DNA from: an uncultured Prevotellaceae bacterium
GTDB lineage: Bacteria > Bacteroidota > Bacteroidia > Bacteroidales > Bacteroidaceae
Assembly (NCBI GenBank): GCA_946408305.1
Contig: CAMJRQ010000044.1
Span: 1-7,999 of the forward strand
Direction of reading: 5' to 3'
Length of the DNA: 7,999 bases
The notes under the pieces are model-generated. The model saw only the letters and a list, made by a program, of their open reading frames with translations. It ran no database searches and was not told the DNA's origin. Of the stretch, positions 1 through 6,500 are shown piece by piece (the stretch's first letter is position 1; each line of letters opens with the position of its first letter). Position numbers and translations under genes: made by a program.

Positions 1-347
1 TGTGTTCCCGTGGGGAAGGGATTAGGCAATTCAGGGCTGGAACGCAAATTGCAAAGATAGCGGGCTCCGGAAGAAATCACACTACTTCCATCGGCCATTA
101 CGGTCTTTCCTGTAAAAGCCTCTCCTTTATCATATGAGGGAACGCCATCTACCAGTACAGGCGAAATACCCTCGGGGATAGAGAGGTCGAACTGGAAGTT
201 CTTGTATTCGGCCGTTGCATTCAGCACGATTACAACCTGAGCTGTCTTACCTTGACCGATGGTCACGTCAGCCACGGTAAAACCGTCGTCAGCCTTTGCC
301 AGACCAGCCACGAAGAGAGCAGCCAAAAGGAATAGTTTTCTTTTCAT
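1..347 (-). CDS. Secreted cohesin-like domain protein, N-terminal part (cut by window edge)
   Basis: The frame starts at ATG 347-345 and runs off the left edge after 115 complete codons. Residues 1-19 form a signal peptide: a basic start (MKRK), a hydrophobic core, and an A-K-A cleavage site before DDGF. Residues ~23-110 look like the start of a cohesin-type beta-sandwich. They open with a strand containing VADVTIGQGKTAQVVIVLN, followed by the characteristic YKNFQFDLSIPEGI block. In this family such domains occur in exported Bacteroidota proteins and may mediate protein-protein or surface contacts. The partner cannot be told from this fragment. A Bacteroides-type promoter sits about 55 bp upstream, so the gene is probably transcribed on its own. 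The missing C-terminus could hold further repeats or a sorting domain. The start is supported by the signal peptide and the AT-rich leader. The cohesin-like call rests on motif resemblance only. Confidence 0.8.
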   Translation of the reverse strand, partial: MKRKLFLLAALFVAGLAKADDGFTVADVTIGQGKTAQVVIVLNATAEYKNFQFDLSIPEGISPVLVDGVPSYDKGEAFTGKTVMADGSSVISSGARYLCNLRSSPELPNPFPTGT

Positions 348-408
348 AATGTTATAAATTTAAAGGTTATTATTGTTCATTTATGTCTATTCTTTACAAT
401 TCTCTCGG

Positions 409-440
409 CAAATTTAGCTTATTTTCCAACAAGCACCAAA
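409..440 (-). promoter_or_regulatory. Bacteroides-type promoter of the cohesin-like gene
   Basis: On the minus strand TTTG (440-437) is followed after exactly 20 nt by TAAATTTG (416-409). This fits the Bacteroidota primary sigma consensus, TTTG at -33 and TAnnTTTG at -7. Transcription would begin near position 402, giving a leader of about 55 nt before ATG 347. Just upstream (443-479) are four A/T tracts of 6 to 8 bases, which resemble an UP-like or curved-DNA element. The leader is AT-rich with no Shine-Dalgarno sequence, as is normal in this phylum. Confidence 0.75.
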
Positions 441-442
441 TA

Positions 443-479
443 TTTTTTGAAGAAAAAAGAAAAAAAATGACGAAAAAAA
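443..479. promoter_or_regulatory. A/T-tract block upstream of the promoter
   Basis: T6 at 443-448, A6 at 453-458, A8 at 460-467 and A7 at 473-479 lie directly upstream of the -33 element at 437-440. Runs of this kind bend DNA and can act as UP elements. The role is inferred from composition and position only. Confidence 0.4.
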
Positions 480-542
480 GATGAAACAGGTGGGAAGGAG
501 CGGAACTTTTTATTGGTAACGTCACACCGGAACAGGCTACAA

Positions 543-671
543 TTCGTCCTGAAGGGACAAAAGCAGATACAGGGGCATAGGCTTTTGCCCCTATAGGGCG
601 ACTATTCCGTAGAGGCGGCGTTACCCAGGGTGTTGCCCTGGGCTGTAGGCTTAACACCCTTTCAGGGCGAA
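543..671. repeat. Extragenic palindromic (MITE/REP-like) element with imperfect terminal inverted repeats
   Basis: The left end TTCGTCCTGAAGGG (543-556) is the near reverse complement of the right end CCCTTTCAGGGCGAA (657-671), with one mismatch and one extra base. Inside are further perfect inverted repeats: AGGGGCA 571-577 with TGCCCCT 586-592; CCCAGGG 624-630 with CCCTGGG 636-642; and GGGTGTT 628-634 with AACACCC 653-659. The last two overlap and exclude each other. From memory, the ends and the inner CCCAGGG/CCCTGGG stem resemble non-coding repeats scattered through Bacteroides and Prevotella genomes, which are often mis-called as short ORFs. No transposase is present and no clear target duplication is visible. 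Confidence 0.6.
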
Positions 672-693
672 GGATCTATTGGCCTCTTGCTTA

Positions 694-728
694 CCCCACC
701 CCTGCCCCTCCCCAAGCGTGGGGAGGGG
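694..728 (-). other. G-quadruplex motif overlapping a 9-bp GC hairpin, 3' of the receptor gene
   Basis: Plus-strand C4 runs at 694-697, 699-702, 705-708 and 710-713 give the minus strand, which is also the transcript strand, the pattern G4-A-G4-CA-G4-T-G4. This is a four-layer quadruplex motif with loops of 1, 2 and 1 nt. The same bases 705-713 (CCCCTCCCC) also pair perfectly with 720-728 (GGGGAGGGG) around a 6-nt loop. It lies about 90-125 nt after the receptor stop codon. There is no T tail, so it is not a standard intrinsic terminator. It could still act in transcript termination or 3'-end stability. Confidence 0.6.
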
Positions 729-819
729 AGTTTATTCCCTATCGGCCATTATGAATGTAAATAGGCGTAGCGAAGAATCTACAGCGGCACTTGTAATCTC
801 TATCGACCGACGAGGGCCT
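729..819. other. 3' flank of the receptor gene, no recognisable feature
   Basis: This stretch follows the receptor stop codon and precedes the GC hairpin. I see no gene, no strong stem-loop with a T tail, and no promoter in it. Confidence 0.4.
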
Positions 820-3243
820 TCAGAGATGCACGCGCACGTCTACGCCGACCTGCAGGGGGCGGCCCTTCTGGAAAAAGCCGCGGCCCATGGACTCGAAGTA
901 GAAGGTGCGGTAGTGGGTCTGCGTGAGGTTGCGGCCCCAGAGCTGGAGCTGGATGCGGCTCAGCTGGAGCACGGCGCGGGCACCAAGCAGGTTGTAGTAG
1001 TCCTGGCGGGCCTGGTTGGCCTCGGTCCAGTGAATCTGACCGGCACCGCTGTATGTGGCACCAAGCTGTAGGCTGCGCACGCGGTCGTTCTGGAAGAAGA
1101 AGGTGTAGGCAGCGTCGGCACCGACGGTGTGGCGCGGCACGAAGGGCACAGCGTTGCCCGAAAAGTCTCGGCCGCTGCCGTCGTCGTAGCGGCGGAACTC
1201 GGCGTGGGTGTAGCCATAGTTGGCGGCAAAGGAGAGGTGGCGGTTGGGATTCCAGCGGGCCGCGAGTTCGGCTCCCATGCTACGGCTAGAACCGGCGTTG
1301 ACCATCTGCCGGCCGAAGCCGTTCTCGGAGAAGCGGGCTATCTGCTGGTTGCGTGTCTCGATGAGGAAGAGCGAGGCATCGGCCTGGAGGCGACGGTCGC
1401 GGGTGGCGAGGTGCGTGCCCAGCTCGTAGTTCCAGTTGAACTCGGGCAGATAGGTGGCCGTGCGTCCGGCGTCGGGCGTGGGCGGAATGGGCATGTTGTC
1501 GCGGATGCGGCCCATAATCATCTGAATGTGGGCCTGAGGGTCGAAGCCGGGAATGCCGGCAGGCACGTTGGCAAAGAGCTGCTGCAGATATTGCTCGGAG
1601 CCCGTCTCGATGGCGCGCATCATCTGGGCCTGCATCTCGGTCTGGAGCAGATCGGAGAACATCTGTATGTTGTATCCTCCGCTGCGCATTCCGCGGCTGA
1701 TAGAGCCATAGACATTGCAGTGGCGGTCGAAGTCGAAGCGCAGGGCGGCGCGGGGGAGCAGGTTCAGATGGTTGTCGCTGACGGAGCCGTGGAAGAAGGG
1801 CTGGGCCGAGAGTCCGGGCAGGGCGATGCGGTTGCGCGGGTTGGAGCTGTCGAGGAGGAAGTCGAAGTTGACCTGGCCGGGCGCGTCGTAGTCCATGTGG
1901 TTGTGCTCATAGTCGAGGCGTGTGCCCAGGGTGAGTGTGAGGCGCGGGGCCAGTTCCATATCGCTCTGGAAGAAGAGCGAGGTGTTGAGCACGGGCGTGT
2001 CGAACGTGCCGCCGACGGCCAGCTCAGAGTTCTTCAGGGTGACGCTCATGGGGCCCATGCCGGCCGAGGTGAGGTCGGGCAGATGGCCGTTGATGGTCTG
2101 CGAGAGCCAGTCGACACCCTCAGCCTGGAAGGTGACGGGAGCCTTCGTGCGGAGCATCTGATAGATGACGTTGGCCCCGATGATGCCTTTCCACCAAGGG
2201 GTGATGCTGCCCTTCAGGGTGAGCTCCTCCTGGATGGTGTGGATGCGTTGGCGCTGCGCTAAGGTGTAGATGTCCTGGGGCAGGAAGTCCTGGTCCATGA
2301 ACATGCGGTCGCGCAGGTGCTGATAGGCCGTGACGCTGTTCAGCGTGAAGCGCTTCATGCGGTATTCGGTGTTGAGTCCCACGTTGAGGAGGCTGCGGCG
2401 ATAAGAGCCGTCGCGGTTGCTGGCAATGCGTCCGCGCCAGTCGGCATTGGGGTCGGCGGCGGGTTCACCCTCGTCGGTGGCCAGCTGTCCGTCGTAGAAA
2501 TAGGGATAGGCCCCTTGGCGGACGTATTCATAGCGGGCCGTAGCGTCGAAGGAGAGGCGGTCGTTGGCCAGCCAGATGCCGCGCAGGCGCCCGCCTCCCA
2601 GCTGCGAATCATCGACCTTGTGGTCCAGCAGGCTGTTGCGGAAGAATCCGTCGGAGCCCTCGTAATATCCGCTGGCCGAGAAGGCGAACTGCTCGGTGGG
2701 ATGGTGGTAGTGGGTGACGGAGGCGCGGCGGTTGTTGTCGGCCGTGGCATAGCCCAGATGGATGTCGGTGCCCTCGTAGGAGAGGGGCGAGCGGGAATAG
2801 ACCTTGACGAGTCCGCCCAGCGTGTTGCGTCCGTAGAGGGTGCCTTGGGGGCCGCGCAGCACGTCGATGCGCTCGATGTCGCCCAGGTCGAAGTCGAAGC
2901 CCGACTTGTCGAGCCAGGGCACGTCGTCGACGTAGAGGCCCACGGCGGGGGTGTTGATGCGGCTGCCCACGCCGCGGATATACATGGCGCTGGTGAGGCG
3001 CGAGCCGTAGTCGGGCATGAAGAAGTTGGGCACCAAATGGCTGAGGCCCTTGACCGAGAAGACCTGCTGGTTCGACAGCGTCTGGGCCCCCAGCGTGGTC
3101 ACGGCAAGCGCCTGGCGGCGATAGGGACTGGTCTCCTTGGTGGCCACCACGGTGAGTTCCTTCATATCGACGGTGTCGGCCATCTCCTCGGCAGCGAGGG
3201 GCAGGGCGACGCCCACGAGGGCGAGCATGAAAAGTCGTTTCAT
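820..3243 (-). CDS. TonB-dependent outer-membrane receptor
   Basis: An 807-residue outer-membrane active transporter that would import a scarce ligand using TonB-ExbBD energy. Residues 1-18 are a signal peptide ending LPLAA before EE. A likely TonB box lies at ~27-34 (MKELTVVA). The plug domain spans ~40-152 and has the hallmark segment DIERIDVLRGPQGTLYGRNT at 122-141. The rest is the 22-strand barrel, with typical landmarks: LTLGTRLDYEHN at ~437, YELGTHL at ~606, and the closing block LWGRNLTQTHYRTFYF at 768-783. Length is normal for COG1629/COG4771-type receptors. There is no carboxypeptidase-like N-terminal extension and no SusD neighbour, so it is not a SusC glycan importer. An iron-siderophore, heme or cobalamin-type ligand is more plausible, but the substrate cannot be read from sequence. 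An unusual Met-rich helical insert lies at 528-585. The gene has its own promoter and elaborate upstream DNA. Confidence 0.95.
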   Translation of the reverse strand: MKRLFMLALVGVALPLAAEEMADTVDMKELTVVATKETSPYRRQALAVTTLGAQTLSNQQVFSVKGLSHLVPNFFMPDYGSRLTSAMYIRGVGSRINTPAVGLYVDDVPWLDKSGFDFDLGDIERIDVLRGPQGTLYGRNTLGGLVKVYSRSPLSYEGTDIHLGYATADNNRRASVTHYHHPTEQFAFSASGYYEGSDGFFRNSLLDHKVDDSQLGGGRLRGIWLANDRLSFDATARYEYVRQGAYPYFYDGQLATDEGEPAADPNADWRGRIASNRDGSYRRSLLNVGLNTEYRMKRFTLNSVTAYQHLRDRMFMDQDFLPQDIYTLAQRQRIHTIQEELTLKGSITPWWKGIIGANVIYQMLRTKAPVTFQAEGVDWLSQTINGHLPDLTSAGMGPMSVTLKNSELAVGGTFDTPVLNTSLFFQSDMELAPRLTLTLGTRLDYEHNHMDYDAPGQVNFDFLLDSSNPRNRIALPGLSAQPFFHGSVSDNHLNLLPRAALRFDFDRHCNVYGSISRGMRSGGYNIQMFSDLLQTEMQAQMMRAIETGSEQYLQQLFANVPAGIPGFDPQAHIQMIMGRIRDNMPIPPTPDAGRTATYLPEFNWNYELGTHLATRDRRLQADASLFLIETRNQQIARFSENGFGRQMVNAGSSRSMGAELAARWNPNRHLSFAANYGYTHAEFRRYDDGSGRDFSGNAVPFVPRHTVGADAAYTFFFQNDRVRSLQLGATYSGAGQIHWTEANQARQDYYNLLGARAVLQLSRIQLQLWGRNLTQTHYRTFYFESMGRGFFQKGRPLQVGVDVRVHL

Positions 3244-3293
3244 CTTTCTTATACCTTAATATTATATATACCGTTATTTTTCTTTTTCGCCTG

Positions 3294-3324
3294 CAAAATT
3301 ACTCAGAAGGGCCGATTCCTGCAA
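3294..3324 (-). promoter_or_regulatory. Bacteroides-type promoter of the TonB-dependent receptor
   Basis: On the minus strand TAATTTTG (3301-3294) matches TAnnTTTG exactly. ATTG, with its TTG at 3324-3322, lies 20 nt upstream as a partial -33 element. The spacing is identical to that of the promoter at 409-440. Predicted start is near 3287, giving a leader of about 44 nt that is AT-rich and ends in AAGAAAG before ATG 3243. Confidence 0.65.
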
Positions 3325-3341
3325 TCCTCATTTATGAGGAT
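3324..3341. promoter_or_regulatory. 8-bp inverted repeat at the -33 element, possible operator
   Basis: ATCCTCAT (3324-3331) and ATGAGGAT (3334-3341) are perfect inverted arms separated by TT. The repeat abuts the -33 TTG of the receptor promoter. This geometry would let a dimeric regulator block or assist RNA polymerase. The symmetry and position are seen directly; the regulator is unknown. Confidence 0.45.
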
Positions 3342-3351
3342 ATGGCAGCGC

Positions 3352-3362
3352 GGGGGGGGGGG
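3352..3362. repeat. Homopolymeric G11 tract upstream of the receptor promoter
   Basis: Eleven consecutive G on the plus strand (C11 on the receptor's coding strand) lie 28 bp upstream of the -33 element and 24 bp from the nearest palindrome at 3387. Another G4 follows at 3367-3370. Runs of this length are prone to slipped-strand length change and, together with the G4 run, could form a G-quadruplex. A sequencing or assembly length error is also possible here. Confidence 0.7.
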
Positions 3363-3386
3363 AAAAGGGGTGGCATTGCACACGTT

Positions 3387-3444
3387 TTACACCGTGCGGT
3401 AAAACGATTACACCACGGTGTAAAACGATTACATCACGGTGTAA
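3387..3444. repeat. Three palindromes at an exact 21-bp period, operator-like array
   Basis: Arms TTACACC and GGTGTAA separated by 2 bp occur perfectly at 3408-3423. They recur with one mismatch at 3429-3444 (TTACATC) and with two mismatches at 3387-3402 (GCGGTAA). The starts 3387, 3408 and 3429 are exactly 21 bp apart, two helical turns. The units at 3401-3421 and 3422-3442 are direct repeats differing at one base. A further half-site, CGTGTAA, is at 3449-3455. The same symmetry also gives a 14-bp perfect stem, 3383-3396 with 3414-3427. It lies 144-201 bp upstream of the receptor start. Confidence 0.6.
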
Positions 3445-3494
3445 CGGTCGTGTAAAAGCACCGATTTGGTCGTCAGGACGGGCAGCACGAAAAA

Positions 3495-3526
3495 GAAGGC
3501 TCGCCAGCCAGAGCCGACGAGCCTTC
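3495..3526 (-). terminator. Rho-independent terminator of the GLUG surface-protein gene
   Basis: Read on the minus strand, GAAGGCTCG (3526-3518) and CGAGCCTTC (3503-3495) form a perfect 9-bp stem with a 14-nt loop. A run of T follows immediately (complement of A at 3490-3494). It begins 41 nt after the stop codon at 3568. This separates the surface-protein gene from the receptor gene downstream. Confidence 0.85.
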
Positions 3527-3540
3527 GAAATAGGTTTGTC

Positions 3541-3557
3541 CCCCTCCATCGGAGGGG
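3541..3557. repeat. Short GC-rich hairpin just after the surface-protein stop codon
   Basis: CCCCTCC (3541-3547) and GGAGGGG (3551-3557) are perfect arms with a 3-nt loop, followed by TTT and GGGGAGG on the plus strand. It starts 10 nt beyond the TAA stop (3570-3568) on the minus strand. It lies just ahead of the intrinsic terminator, and resembles the CCCCTCCCC/GGGGAGGGG hairpin at 705-728. It has no T tail of its own, so it is probably an extragenic palindrome or a 3'-end stabiliser. Confidence 0.5.
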
Positions 3558-3567
3558 TTTGGGGAGG

Positions 3568-6500
3568 TTACCTCACCATCACCTTTCGGCCATTGATGAT
3601 GTAGAGACCCTTCGTGGGTTTCTCCACGCGACGGCCCGAGAGGTCGTAGATGACGCCGGCATTTTGAATCTTAAACTTTGAATTGTTAATTGACTCGATG
3701 CCTGTCGGGTCGTTATAGAAGGTGCCATCGTCGGTCTTCAGCACCACGAGGTGGGTAGCGTCGAGCACGGGATAGGGGTCCTCGCCCAGCGTCTGGAACC
3801 ATACGGGGCTGCCCATCTCGAAGGCTATCTGGCCCGAGGCGAACTCCTCCTTGGTGATGGCCCGCGTGTTGGTGGTGGGGCTGTTGAAGTTGGAACCGAA
3901 GGAACCCACGCCTGCGATGGCGAAGCAGTTGGTCATCGAGCCGTTGCTGTGGTGCCAGCCGACGAGCCCGTCCTTATACCAGCCCGAGCCGGAGAACTGG
4001 GTGACGTAGGAGAAGCAGTTGGTGAGATTGGCCGGTGTGGCAGCCTCGGAGGAGCTACCGATGAGTCCGCCCACGGTGTTGGCACCGTCGATGGCTCCGG
4101 AGTAGAAGCAGTTCTCGATGGTTCCGTAGAACTTGCCGGCCAGTCCGCCTGCGTCGGCATTCGTCGTGCTGGTCAGGTTGACCAGGCTGTAGCTGTGGGT
4201 GAGCGTGGTGGGCGCACCGGTGGTGGCGTGTCCGATGATGGTTCCGCTGTGCTCGGCATACGTCTTGTCGGCCAGGGTGATGCTGCCGCTGACGAGTGCT
4301 ACGCCCGTAATGGTGGCGCCGCGAGTGGTGCCGAAGAGCATGTTCGAGATGTTCGAGATGGGCTGCAGCTGTCCGTCGAACGTACCGGTGAAGGGCGATT
4401 CGGGCGTGCCGATGGGTGTCCACTCCACCTCGGCGAGGTCGATGGGCGCCACGAGCTGGGCCGAGAGGTCGGCGTTGCCGCTGTTGACCATGCGTGCCAG
4501 CCACTGGAGGTCTTTGGCCGAGGCAATCTGATACTTGCCGTCGACGTAGTCCGGGGTGTTGGACTGGATGTACTGATAGAGGGCCGTGGCCTTCATCTCG
4601 GCCATCTCCTCGGCCTCCGCCTTGGAATAGGCTCCGCTGATCCACTTCGGGCCGATCACCTCGTCGAGCAGCGTCATGTAGTCAACCAGCATCTGCACGA
4701 ATTCGGGGTCGTCGTCGTTGCCCAGGGCAAAGGCCGTGTTCGAGAGGTTCTGCGCACGGTCGAAGTAGGCCACGTAGGCCTGCTTGCAGTCATAGATGTC
4801 GCGGAAGGTCTGCGTGAAGCGTGCTGCGAGAGCCTCCTTCTGGGCCGTGGTGGTGGCAGCGGCCACGTCGGCTATCTCGGCCTGGAGCTCGCTGCGCAGG
4901 GTGGCAGCAAATTCAGGCTTGGCCTTGAAGTCGCTTCCGGCGGAACCCGTATAGGCCAGGATGGCATTGGCGCGGGCCACCATGCCGGCGAGTGTCTCGT
5001 CGTAGGAAGCCTTGGTGAGTTCGGAATCGGCATCGCCCAGATAGAAGAGGCGGAAGTTGCCGAAGCCCATCCAGTCGTTGGCACAACCGGTGCCGGGCAG
5101 CTTCAGGCCGACGGTGAGCTCGCCATCGGTGACCTTGGCCACGATGGTGTTCACGTAGCGTCCGCCATGGAAGGCATAGGAGCAACTCAGGGGGCCATAG
5201 GGGACGTAGCCGAAGATTTCGTTGTCGAGGTCCTCGAACTTGTAGTCGTAGGCACCGATGTGGCCGTTCTCGTCCTGCACCGTGCCGCCGTTGATGTAGC
5301 AGTTCTCCAGGTCGATGGCATTTGCCTCGGTCACCACATCGTCGGCCTCGGCAGCCACGTAGGTCTCGTCCTGGTTGAGGTAAATCCATGCGGCATAGTT
5401 CTTGCTATAGATATCGTCGGCCGGGCGGAAGGCGGCATTGACCTGCAGCTTGTAGTATCCGTCGGAGAGGCCGGTGAGGGTCTGATGAAGGTCGAAAGTG
5501 GCATTCCACGACTCGGCCGTGGGCATCACCTCGGGCACACCGCCGGTGGTGAAGATGGAGCCTTCGCGGGTGTATTCCCAACCGTTGAACTTGTTGGCGA
5601 GGTTGGCATTGACGAGCAGGTCAGTAATCTCGTCGCCGGCGATGTATCCCTCGCGCTGGGCTGTCTGCCAGAGGGCGTCCACGAAGACTTTCTCGGCCTC
5701 GAGTTGCTCCTCGTTGAGCAGCATATTGGCGAGGATGTAGGAGTAGGAGCCGTTGGGATAGTCCTCGTCGGGTTCCCATTCGCTGGTCAGATAGAAGATG
5801 AGGTCCTCCATGGCGGGGCCGCCGATGGTGCTTTCCTGTGCCTTCTTGCTGATGTCGTCGACGAAGGCGATGAAGTCGGCATAGTTCTTCTCGCTGGCTT
5901 CGAGGGCTGCACGCTGGGGCTTGAGGGCTTCGAAGGCTACGATGAACGCGTCGCGGTCGGTAATGGCTTTCAGTTCCTGGAGCGCTGCCAGATAGTCGGC
6001 CTTCGTCTGGGCATAGGCCACGGCAGCCTCGCAATAAGCCTCCTCGCGCTGGATGAGGCTGGTGCGCATCTCGTCGAAATTAGAGGCACCGGCACTGGCA
6101 AAGCCCGTGGTGGTAGGATAGACAATCTCGTGGCTGGCGAGGAGCACGGGATAGGGGTCGGCCTCGTCGGTGCCGAGCGTCTGATACCAGGTAACGTCGG
6201 CGAAGCTCTCTCCGTTGAGCGCCCAAGCCACAGTGCCGTCGGCAAATTCCTCGGCTGACTTGAAGGAGCAGTTGACGACTGAACCGGTTCCGTCGCCCAG
6301 CAGTTTGGTGAAGGTGTCGGAGATGACGTAACAGTTGGTGGACGTGTTGGTGTGGCACCATCCCACGATGCCGCCGCGAGCGCCGTATCCGGCGTCGAGT
6401 CCGTCGGGCCATTCGGCCACGGTGATGCAGTTGGTGAACGAGCTGGTGCCGTCGCTGTTGGTAGAACCGGCCATGCCGCCCATGGACCATGTGGAGAGGG

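Noticed and set aside
394..657. 87-codon minus-strand open frame in the left gap
   Set aside because: It spans the palindromic repeat, the A/T tracts and the promoter of the cohesin-like gene. The product looks like the spurious translations of Bacteroidales extragenic repeats.
694..728. Intrinsic terminator of the receptor gene
   Set aside because: The stem is strong, but no T run follows on the minus strand; G-rich sequence follows instead.
1129..2262. 377-codon plus-strand open frame opposite the receptor
   Set aside because: Compositionally biased shadow of the receptor gene, with no recognisable motif or leader.
820..3243. SusC-type glycan importer
   Set aside because: The mature protein begins directly with a TonB box and plug, lacks the N-terminal carboxypeptidase-like domain, and no SusD gene is adjacent.
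2317..3402. 361-codon plus-strand open frame spanning the receptor start and promoter
   Set aside because: It overlaps the receptor N-terminus, its promoter and the G11 tract. The product has the same shadow composition.
3387..3444. Possible CRISPR array
   Set aside because: The copies are contiguous 21-bp units with no unique spacers, and no cas genes are nearby.
3328..3549. 73-codon minus-strand open frame in the right gap
   Set aside because: It is built from the terminator, the palindrome array and the homopolymer run, with no coding signature.
3751..6258. 835-codon open frame on the plus strand, antisense to the surface protein
   Set aside because: Its product is low-complexity G/V/E/A-rich with no domain or signal. 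It is the mirror of the strong GC codon bias of the real minus-strand gene, which has clear domains throughout.
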